Part shown: positions 57,962 through 64,000 of the stretch, in pieces
How the letters are laid out: every line of letters starts with the position of its first letter
How positions within the stretch are numbered: position 1 is the first letter of the stretch
Assembly (NCBI RefSeq): GCF_039541915.1
Contig: NZ_BAABHD010000030.1
Span: forward strand, 1 to 64,000
DNA length: 64,000 nucleotides
Source of the DNA: Nibrella saemangeumensis
GTDB lineage: Bacteria > Bacteroidota > Bacteroidia > Cytophagales > Spirosomataceae
Reading direction: 5' to 3'
Notes under the pieces: generated by a model
The model's database searches: none
Told to the model about the DNA's origin: nothing
What the model saw: only the letters and a program-made list of their open reading frames with translations
Program-made: the position numbers and the translations under genes

Positions 57962-59512
57962 TTACTTCTTAGCGACAAGGGAATTGGCAGCGAGAAAATC
58001 GGGGCGGATGTTAATCATCAGGTACGCCCACGTGCCGATTTTATCCCGTTGGTTCATGGTGCCCTGCTTGGTATACTCCAGCGTGTTAGTGCCGTTCATG
58101 AGCGCATAGCCAAACTCCAGGGTCGTGAACTTGTTGAGGCCGTAGGTAGCCACAAAGTCATACTCTACGCCCAGCTTCGCATCCAGTTTAGCACCGGTGG
58201 GGGCATCCGGCATCTTGTTGAACGTGGTAGCCGCCAGGGTAAAGTAGTGTACATCAAAGGTGGTCGTCAGTCGCGAGCCACTGTATTTAAACTTCAGGAA
58301 AGCATCTTTCAGGCCACCGGCTGGGGCACCCGTACCGACGTAGAAGTAATCCATGTACCCCCAATGCTTGTGGGGCGTACCGTAGAGCGGGTCGAAACGG
58401 CTGGTTTCGCCGGCTTTCAGCCCGGCTTCATTATTGCCCGAAAGCACCTCGTAACCGGGTCCGGCGCTGAGCAGTCCTTTCTGAAACATGACGTTTGCCC
58501 CGTAGTGGTAAGCATTCTTTATCCGCAGCCTATCGCGGTCTCTGCCGCTCTGCAAATAGCCGAACGCCTGCCACTGTACTTTACCGATGCCCGATGCCGC
58601 ATTGCCGAACTGCCCAATGAGCATGGTCCCGTAGGTAAGGCGGGAACTAAACCCAGCCACATCATACCGTCTGCCATATACGTAACCAGCCGTAGCGCTA
58701 CCAATGCTGTCTATACGATACCGTTGAAAGTCGTCTTTGAAGACCAGGGCCGAAAATTTGGTCTGATTAAACTTACGCGCCAGATACGCCATCTGAAACG
58801 CCTTGAACTGCTGGTTTTGTCCGTTGGTGCCAACGGCATTGGCGACAACCGGCGCTCCCCCTTTGCCATTGGTGGGCAGAAAGCCGGCCGGAATCGCCAG
58901 CGTTACATTCATGCTGGATAAAGCCGAAGCGGGCGTATTGGCCGGGGTATAATAAGTGCCTACCGTGCCAAACGCATCGGTATTCTGGTTAAAGCCAACG
59001 CCCAGGTCGAGTGCCCAGCCATGGTGTTGGGCTTTCAGCAAAGCGGCATCAAACCGGCGGGCCTGCTGGAGCCAGTCGAGGTTACCGAGCAGCCGGACAT
59101 CATCGTATACGAGCTCCTGGCGGCCTATTTTGAAGGAGAGGTTCTGAACAGGCTTGAATTTTAAGGTAGTATCGGCGCTGTTGGCAAGGACTAATTCAGC
59201 CCAGGCCTCGTGAACCATCAGCCGGTTACCGTCGGCACTGTTAATGGTAGAGGCATCCTGCCCCCAGACGCGCACATCCTGGATGGCTACGTTGAAGTTA
59301 ACGCGGTCCCACTTATAGCCGAAGTTCAGGCGGGTACGCTGCGAGGTAAAGGCCGCAGCGGGACTGCTTTTGGGAGCCAGATTGCCGAGACCATCGCGCA
59401 GTTCGGTGCGGGTACGGAGCTGGCCGGTCAGTGATAGCTGGGCCCGGAGCGGCCCCGATAAAGCGAGCAGGATTACGCTGGAAACAGCAAGGCGCGTGTA
59501 GACTATTTTCAT
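57962..59512 (-). CDS. Alginate-export-like outer-membrane channel
   Basis: The 516-residue protein has a signal peptide (to about GPLRAQ) and starts LSLTGQLRTRTELRDGLGN. Its many amphipathic strands (INYGYK-like segments, FGYALMNGTNTLEY near the end) fit an 18-strand barrel of the alginate export (AlgE-like) family. In this setting the cargo is not alginate: it leads the narK-nasA operon, so it probably lets nitrate pass the outer membrane. Its leader region is unusually structured. Confidence 0.85.
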   Translation of the reverse strand: MKIVYTRLAVSSVILLALSGPLRAQLSLTGQLRTRTELRDGLGNLAPKSSPAAAFTSQRTRLNFGYKWDRVNFNVAIQDVRVWGQDASTINSADGNRLMVHEAWAELVLANSADTTLKFKPVQNLSFKIGRQELVYDDVRLLGNLDWLQQARRFDAALLKAQHHGWALDLGVGFNQNTDAFGTVGTYYTPANTPASALSSMNVTLAIPAGFLPTNGKGGAPVVANAVGTNGQNQQFKAFQMAYLARKFNQTKFSALVFKDDFQRYRIDSIGSATAGYVYGRRYDVAGFSSRLTYGTMLIGQFGNAASGIGKVQWQAFGYLQSGRDRDRLRIKNAYHYGANVMFQKGLLSAGPGYEVLSGNNEAGLKAGETSRFDPLYGTPHKHWGYMDYFYVGTGAPAGGLKDAFLKFKYSGSRLTTTFDVHYFTLAATTFNKMPDAPTGAKLDAKLGVEYDFVATYGLNKFTTLEFGYALMNGTNTLEYTKQGTMNQRDKIGTWAYLMINIRPDFLAANSLVAKK

Positions 59513-59559
59513 GGTCGTACGTTCCGTTTAAGACAAGTGAAGAATGGATAAAGGCAATA

Positions 59560-59697
59560 CGAAGGCTCGTGTACCCGTCCGGGTACACGAAGTGCAAAAG
59601 CCAGCATAAGACAGGCTTTATGAGTGGAGAACGGGGTGACGACGGCCACTAATCACCCGACGGAGTGAGGAAGCAAACTTGCTTTAGCGTCTTTTTT
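59560..59697. other. Intergenic region with several hairpins between cobA and the nitrate operon
   Basis: There are three clear inverted repeats: CGTGTACCCG/CGGGTACACG (59568-59589), GGGTGA/TCACCC (about 59634-59658), and AAGCAA/TTGCTT inside GACG/CGTC followed by seven T (about 59659-59697, a plus-strand terminator shape). On the minus strand this is the leader of the outer-membrane channel gene. I do not recognise a known riboswitch: the B12, TPP and Moco consensus patterns do not fit. Nothing coding is seen at 59513-59786. Confidence 0.45.
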
Positions 59698-59742
59698 TCA
59701 TTTTCTTTGTAATCGTTTGTGTTAAACATAGACAAACCCTGT

Positions 59743-59784
59743 AGCCGATCCATAAGGTGCCCCCACACCGGATCGGCTTTTTTA
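59743..59784 (+). terminator. Rho-independent terminator, plus-strand orientation
   Basis: AGCCGATCC at 59743-59751 pairs with GGATCGGCT at 59770-59778, with GGTG/CACC extending the stem inside, followed by T6. No plus-strand gene precedes it, so it may end a small plus-strand RNA, or it may serve as a weak end of the minus-strand cobA transcript. Confidence 0.7.
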
Positions 59785-59786
59785 TG

Positions 59787-60545
59787 TCAGCAGGCTACCG
59801 GCAAACTGCGCACATACTCCGACAGATACGCCGGATGTAAGGCCACTACCTCGCCGATAATGATGACGGCGGGCGCCCCCACGCCCTGTCCGGTCACCAG
59901 TTCCGGCATTTCCCAGACCTGCCCCACCACGCACCTCTCATCGGCGCGGGTTCCGTTTTGTATAACCGCCATCGGCAGGTGTCCCCGACCGTAGCGGTTG
60001 TACATCGCGCATATTTCTTCGAGTTTTTTCATGCCCATCAGCACCACCACCGTCGACTGTGACTGAGCTGCCAGTTGCAGATCGTCCGACAGTTCGCCGT
60101 GACGCGTGGTGCCGGTAATGACCCAGAAGCTTTCACTAACCCCCCGGCACGTAACGGGTATGTTTTGTGATGCCGGCACCGCAATGCAGCTCGACACGCC
60201 GGGTATTACTTCGCAGGCAATATCGTGTTGCCGGGCGTACTCGCTTTCTTCGTAACCGCGCCCAAACACAAAGGAGTCTCCGCCTTTGAGTCGCACGACA
60301 TGGCCGTGCTTAACGGCAAAGCGAACAATCATCCGGTTGATTTCGTGCTGCGTGAAATAGACTTCACCGGCTTTCTTCCCGACATAGATTTTTAGGGCCT
60401 GGGCGGGTGCGTATTCCAGCAGCGTGGCGTTGGCCAGCTCGTCGTACAGCACCACATTAGCCTGCCGGAGCGCCTTAATTCCTTTCAGGGTGATCAACTC
60501 GCCGTCGCCGGGACCGGCCCCCACCAGTGTAAGCTTTGGCTGCAT
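59787..60545 (-). CDS. cobA: Uroporphyrinogen-III C-methyltransferase (siroheme pathway)
   Basis: The 252-residue protein has the SUMT motifs VGAGPGDGELITLKG (N-terminus) and VRLKGGDSFVFGRG, then PGVSSCIAVPA and VLMGMKKL. It methylates uroporphyrinogen III twice with SAM to precorrin-2, the precursor of siroheme. NirB next door needs siroheme, which explains its place. No fused CysG dehydrogenase domain is present. It has its own well-formed promoter. Confidence 0.95.
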   Translation of the reverse strand: MQPKLTLVGAGPGDGELITLKGIKALRQANVVLYDELANATLLEYAPAQALKIYVGKKAGEVYFTQHEINRMIVRFAVKHGHVVRLKGGDSFVFGRGYEESEYARQHDIACEVIPGVSSCIAVPASQNIPVTCRGVSESFWVITGTTRHGELSDDLQLAAQSQSTVVVLMGMKKLEEICAMYNRYGRGHLPMAVIQNGTRADERCVVGQVWEMPELVTGQGVGAPAVIIIGEVVALHPAYLSEYVRSLPVAC

Positions 60546-60621
60546 GGCTCTTTCCTTTTATATAGTTGAATATTGCTTTTGTACTACGCATAGTTATTTA
60601 CAACTATGCTGATTATTGCTT

Positions 60622-60651
60622 CAAATTTAAAGTCGTAATTTGGAAAAACAA
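60622..60651 (-). promoter_or_regulatory. Promoter of cobA
   Basis: On the minus strand TTG (60649-60651) and TAAATTTG (60622-60629) are spaced by 19 bp, an almost perfect Bacteroidota promoter. It lies about 75 bp before the cobA start. Confidence 0.6.
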
Positions 60652-60726
60652 GTCTTTTACCAAAAATTAAGTTTATATTTTTATCGAAAAGCAAATAATT
60701 CTCTAGGATTATAAAAAAACAGCTTT

Positions 60727-60795
60727 TAAATTTGACCTGTTCCTTTATAAGTCATACGGGGGTACTGACTTAGAAAAGTTCAATAAAAGAACAGG
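60727..60795 (+). promoter_or_regulatory. Possible nirB control region
   Basis: A TAnnTTTG box (TAAATTTG) is at 60727-60734. A 7-bp inverted pair, CCTGTTC at 60736-60742 and GAACAGG at 60789-60795, lies between it and the nirB start at 60826. No TTG partner is seen for the box. The rest of the 280-bp divergent region is very AT-rich. Confidence 0.3.
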
Positions 60796-60825
60796 GTTTT
60801 TCTAATTTAATAGTTACAATTGACT

Positions 60826-63348
60826 ATGAAAGCAGACACAAACAAGCGTGTAGTCGTTATTGGCAACGGCATGGTGGGCTACAAGTTCTGCGAGAAGTTA
60901 GTAGCCAAAGAAAAAAATGGCCGTCACTTTTCGCTGACCGTCTTTGGCGAAGAGCCGCGAGCCGCCTACGACCGCGTCCATTTAAGCGAATTTTTCGCCG
61001 GCAAATCGGCCGATGACCTGTCGATGGCAGCTGAGAATTGGTACGCCGACAATGGCATCCAATTGTATCTCTCCGACCCGGTGGTAGCTATTGACCGGGA
61101 GCGGAAAGAAGTACGCTCGCACCACGGCCTGATCGTACCGTATGACTATCTGGTACTGGCCACCGGCTCCGGCGCGTTTGTGCCCACGATTCCGGGGGTC
61201 GAGAAAGAAGGCGTGTTTGTGTACCGGACCATCGAAGACCTGGAGCTCATTCAATCGTACGCGCCACATGCGCGTAAGGGTGCGGTGCTCGGTGGCGGTC
61301 TGCTGGGTCTGGAAGCGGCCAAAGCGCTGCTTGACCTGGGCTTACAGGAAGCCCACGTAATTGAGTTTGCCCCGCGCCTTATGCCCCGGCAGATTGACGA
61401 TGCCGGCTCCGGTATCCTGCAGCAGAAACTCGAATCACTGGGTCTGACTATTCACCTGGCCAAAAGTACGCAGCAGATTGTCGGCGACGATACCATACGC
61501 GGGATGCAATTTGCCGATGGCTCGTTCCTGGACGTCGACATGCTGATTATATCGGCGGGTATTCGTCCGCGGGATGAAGTTGCCAAACGCGCCGGTCTGG
61601 AAACGCACCCGCGCGGGGGTATTGTCGTGAACAACTTCCTGCAAACCTCCGACCCGGCCATTTTCGCCATCGGCGAGTGTGCCCTGGCTCACCAGATGAT
61701 TTATGGGCTGGTGGCTCCGGGTTACGACATGGCCGAGGTGGTAGCCTCCCGGCTGACAGGCGAAGAAAAGGAATTCCGGCCGTACGATATGTCGACCAAA
61801 CTGAAGTTGATCGGCGTCGATGTGGCCAGTTTTGGTAATCCGTTTGCCGACGAGTCGGAGTGCCGCACCGTGGTTTACGAAAATAAAGCAAAAGGTGTAT
61901 ATAAGCGCATCAACGTAACGCCCGATGGCAAAGAGCTGTTAGGCGGTATTCTGGTGGGCGATGCCGAGCAGTATAATATGCTGCTGCAGACCTACAAAAA
62001 CAAAACCGTGCTGCCGCCCGACCCCGAAGATTTAATTCTGGGCTCTCGCGGAGGTAAAGAATCGGGTGCAGCCGGCGTCATGAGCCTGCCCGACGATGCG
62101 CTGATTTGTTCCTGCGAGGCCATCACCAAGGCCATGCTCTGCGCCGATATTACGGATAACAACCACACGACCGTCGACCAGGTGAAGAAAAGCATCAAAG
62201 CCTGTACCGGTTGCGGGGGTTGTACGCCGATGGTGAAAGACCTGATTCAGGGGGTGATGAAGCAACAGGGGCAATACGTGCGCAACGTCCTTTGCGAACA
62301 CTTCGACTACTCCCGCCAGGAACTGCTCGATCTGGTCAAAATGAACGGGCTAAAAACCTATGGTGCCGTGCTGGACCACTTCGGCAAAGGTGACGGCTGC
62401 GAAATCTGCAAGCCGGCAGTAGCCTCGGTGCTGGCGAGTCTGTGGAATGAGAATATACTGGAAAAAGACCGGTCTACCATTCAGGACTCCAACGACCGTT
62501 TCCTGGCCAATATCCAGAAAGGCGGTACCTATTCGGTGGTGCCGCGTATACCGGGCGGTGAGATAACACCCGAAAAACTGATTGTCATCGGTCAGGTCGC
62601 AAAAAAATACCGCCTGTATACCAAAATCACCGGTGGCCAGCGCATCGACCTGTTCGGTGCCCACCTCAACGACCTGCCTAAGATTTGGGAAGAGCTGGTT
62701 GCCGCCGGATTTGAAAGCGGTCATGCCTATGGCAAAGCCCTCCGCACGGTGAAAAGCTGCGTAGGCTCTACCTGGTGCCGGTTTGGGGTTCAGGATTCGG
62801 TATCGTTTGCCGTAGAGGTAGAAGAGCGATACAAAGGCCTGCGGGCTCCGCACAAGCTGAAGTCGGCGGTATCGGGTTGCGTCCGCGAGTGCGCCGAAGC
62901 GCAGAGCAAGGATTTCGGCATCATCGCTACCGAAAAAGGCTGGAACCTGTACGTCTGCGGCAATGGTGGGGCCAAACCCCAACACGCGCTGCTGCTCGCC
63001 AGCGATGTCGATAAGGAGACCTGCATCAGGCTGATTGACCGGTTCCTGATGTTCTACATCAAAACGGCCGACCCACTGACTCGCACGGCAACCTGGCTCA
63101 ACAAAATGGAAGGCGGTATTACCTACCTGAAAGCCGTGGTGGTGGATGATGTACTGGGGATAGCCGCCGAGCTGGAACGTGAAATGCAGGGGCTGGTGGA
63201 TGCGTATCAGTGTGAGTGGAAAGAAGTGGTGGAGAATCCGGAGCTCCGCCGACGGTTTACGCACTTTGTGAATGCTCCTGAGGTCAAAGACCCCACGGTG
63301 CAGTTTGAGTCGTTGCGGTTCCAGAAACGCGCCAAAGAGTGGAAGTGA
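60826..63348 (+). CDS. nirB: NAD(P)H nitrite reductase, large subunit
   Basis: I chose the ATG at 60826 (MKADTNKRVVVIGNGMVGYK). The 840-residue protein has FAD (VVVIGNGMVG) and NAD (GAVLGGGLLGLEAAKALLDL) domains, BFD-like [2Fe-2S] cysteines (LICSCEAI ... CTGCGGCTPM) and a Nir/Sir domain. The [4Fe-4S]-siroheme ligands are C645, C651, C685 and C689 (SCVGSTWC and SGCVREC). It reduces nitrite to ammonium in the cytoplasm with NirD. It is divergent from cobA. Confidence 0.97.
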   Translation: MKADTNKRVVVIGNGMVGYKFCEKLVAKEKNGRHFSLTVFGEEPRAAYDRVHLSEFFAGKSADDLSMAAENWYADNGIQLYLSDPVVAIDRERKEVRSHHGLIVPYDYLVLATGSGAFVPTIPGVEKEGVFVYRTIEDLELIQSYAPHARKGAVLGGGLLGLEAAKALLDLGLQEAHVIEFAPRLMPRQIDDAGSGILQQKLESLGLTIHLAKSTQQIVGDDTIRGMQFADGSFLDVDMLIISAGIRPRDEVAKRAGLETHPRGGIVVNNFLQTSDPAIFAIGECALAHQMIYGLVAPGYDMAEVVASRLTGEEKEFRPYDMSTKLKLIGVDVASFGNPFADESECRTVVYENKAKGVYKRINVTPDGKELLGGILVGDAEQYNMLLQTYKNKTVLPPDPEDLILGSRGGKESGAAGVMSLPDDALICSCEAITKAMLCADITDNNHTTVDQVKKSIKACTGCGGCTPMVKDLIQGVMKQQGQYVRNVLCEHFDYSRQELLDLVKMNGLKTYGAVLDHFGKGDGCEICKPAVASVLASLWNENILEKDRSTIQDSNDRFLANIQKGGTYSVVPRIPGGEITPEKLIVIGQVAKKYRLYTKITGGQRIDLFGAHLNDLPKIWEELVAAGFESGHAYGKALRTVKSCVGSTWCRFGVQDSVSFAVEVEERYKGLRAPHKLKSAVSGCVRECAEAQSKDFGIIATEKGWNLYVCGNGGAKPQHALLLASDVDKETCIRLIDRFLMFYIKTADPLTRTATWLNKMEGGITYLKAVVVDDVLGIAAELEREMQGLVDAYQCEWKEVVENPELRRRFTHFVNAPEVKDPTVQFESLRFQKRAKEWK

Positions 63349-63352
63349 ACAT

Positions 63353-63385
63353 TGATTTGGGATTGTGGATTTCGGATTGATTTCA
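63353..63385. repeat. Short-word repeat between nirB and nirD (family E)
   Basis: GATTTGGGATTGTGGATTTC and CGGATTGATTTC repeat a GATTTnGGATT word in the gap after nirB. It is another member of the short-word intergenic style, but no complementary arm was found. Confidence 0.4.
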
Positions 63386-63423
63386 CAGGTATGATTAACC
63401 TTTAAACATTGAACCAGTATAAC

Positions 63424-63789
63424 ATGGAAGCTGTAGCCATAAAAAATGCCGATGAAGAACTGACCTGGTATCTGGCTTGTCACGTAGACGATATTCCAGT
63501 CAACGGTGGTGCCTGTGTGCTGATTGAAGGCCGGCAGATTGCTATTTTCAACTTTACCCGCCGGGGCGAGTGGTACGCCACCGACAACGAATGCCCGCAC
63601 CGACAGCAGATGGCGCTGGCGCGGGGCCTTGTCGGCAGCCAGGGCGACGAGCCGAAAGTGGCCTGTCCGTTTCACAAAAAGACGTTTTCCTTGACCGACG
63701 GCCGCTGCCTCAGCGACGAAGGATACCAGATTAACACCTATCCGGTCGAGGTACGCGTGGGATTGGTGTATGTAGGCTTGGAAGAATAA
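63424..63789 (+). CDS. nirD: Nitrite reductase small subunit (Rieske type)
   Basis: I chose the ATG at 63424 (MEAVAIKNADEELTWYLACH). The 121-residue protein is a Rieske-type domain that keeps the cluster ligands C57/H59 (ECPHRQQ) and C81/H84 (ACPFHKK), so it should still hold a [2Fe-2S] cluster, unlike some NirD proteins that lost it. It pairs with NirB. It lies 75 bp after nirB, across a repeat. Confidence 0.94.
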   Translation: MEAVAIKNADEELTWYLACHVDDIPVNGGACVLIEGRQIAIFNFTRRGEWYATDNECPHRQQMALARGLVGSQGDEPKVACPFHKKTFSLTDGRCLSDEGYQINTYPVEVRVGLVYVGLEE

Positions 63790-63793
63790 ACGT

Positions 63794-64000
63794 ATGCAGC
63801 AGCTCGACCAGCAGGTAGCCCGCCGATTAACACGCTTTTACGTGATTGCTCTCACGATTATTGCGCTGTTGACCATTAGTGGGCTCCTGTTTATCAAGCA
63901 TACGATTAACAACCATTATGACGATGCGCGGGTGGTCAACGTTGCCGGCCGGCAACGGATGCTGAGCCAGCGCCTGACCAAACTGGCCCTGCTGAAGAGT
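63794..64000 (+). CDS. NarX/PilJ-type sensor protein, N-terminal part (cut by window edge)
   Basis: The 69 visible residues show one membrane helix (FYVIALTIIALLTISGLLFI) and the start of a PilJ/NarX-type sensing domain with VVNVAGRQRMLSQRLTKLAL, close to the nitrate-binding P-box of NarX-like sensors. The rest, probably a kinase or chemoreceptor-type output, is outside the window. It starts 4 bp after nirD, so it is in the nirBD operon and could sense nitrate or nitrite for this cluster. Confidence 0.75.
   Translation, partial: MQQLDQQVARRLTRFYVIALTIIALLTISGLLFIKHTINNHYDDARVVNVAGRQRMLSQRLTKLALLKS

Noticed and set aside
57962..59512. Alginate export as the true role of the outer-membrane protein
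   Set aside because: No alginate genes are present, and the gene leads a nitrate operon.
59560..59784. Molybdenum-cofactor, TPP or cobalamin riboswitch
   Set aside because: The conserved core bases of these classes, as I remember them, are not present. Only hairpins are seen.
62350..63675. Long minus-strand frame of 441 codons opposite nirB and nirD
   Set aside because: It is the mirror of GC-rich codon use in two well-defined genes. The protein has no recognisable family motif.

Overview
The window comes from a Bacteroidota genome, most likely a Cytophagales of the Spirosoma/Fibrella/Dyadobacter type. This is inferred from a SusC/SusD pair, proteins with C-terminal type IX secretion (T9SS) sorting domains, Bacteroidota-type promoter boxes (TTG, 19-21 bp, TAnnTTTG), DUF1501/DUF1800 pairs, and a nitrate reductase fused to its own flavin module. 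Most of it is GC-rich, but about 1-1600 is clearly AT-rich and looks acquired. No rRNA, tRNA, CRISPR array, transposase or phage gene was seen.

Layout. 1-1600 (minus): a small Cys-tailed protein, a 7-TM protein and a histidine kinase that seems frameshifted. 1744-3244: a heme-oxygenase-like diiron protein and a LuxI/FeeM-like acyltransferase. 3706-4516: an ECF sigma factor and a tiny overlapping partner. 4592-19955: a glycan-utilisation locus made of a LacI regulator with a double palindromic operator, SusC, SusD, an (alpha/alpha)-barrel enzyme, an SSS symporter, a GH2 beta-glycosidase and an FAD oxidoreductase; a PIN toxin-antitoxin pair sits inside it on the opposite strand. 20108-27806: endonuclease III, then a TetR-controlled TolC/HlyD/ABC-2 efflux operon with matching operators at its two ends. 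27911-32146: ndk, nrnA, two FKBP lipoproteins and rdgB. 32203-35954: a lipoprotein that is almost only a sorting domain, a beta-barrel, and a DUF1501/DUF1800 pair. 36143-45439: two subtilisin-family proteases and a zinc metalloprotease, all with T9SS tails.

45519-50396 is an operon of four proteins that all carry export signals: a SelA-like PLP enzyme (Tat-like), an amidohydrolase, a PQQ-type dehydrogenase fused to cytochrome c, and a RidA enamine/imine deaminase (Tat-like). I read it as a catabolic route placed outside the cytoplasm, and it is the best candidate here for an undescribed system. A broken ridA copy and two small unknown genes follow.

51376-64000 is a nitrate/nitrite assimilation island. 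On the minus strand: siroheme methyltransferase, an intergenic stretch able to form several hairpins, an outer-membrane channel, NarK, a nitrate reductase fused to an NAD(P)H/FAD and [2Fe-2S] module, and a divergent Nir/Sir-like protein fused to rubredoxin. On the plus strand: NirB, NirD and the start of a NarX/PilJ-type sensor. Siroheme made by CobA serves NirB, the outer-membrane channel and NarK bring nitrate in, and the fused reductase and NirBD reduce it to ammonium.

A feature that cuts across the window is a set of short-word repeats, each arranged as a 5' arm and a complementary 3' arm, that fill many gaps between genes. In places they run into coding sequence. A 28-bp perfect inverted repeat also lies inside the GH2 gene.
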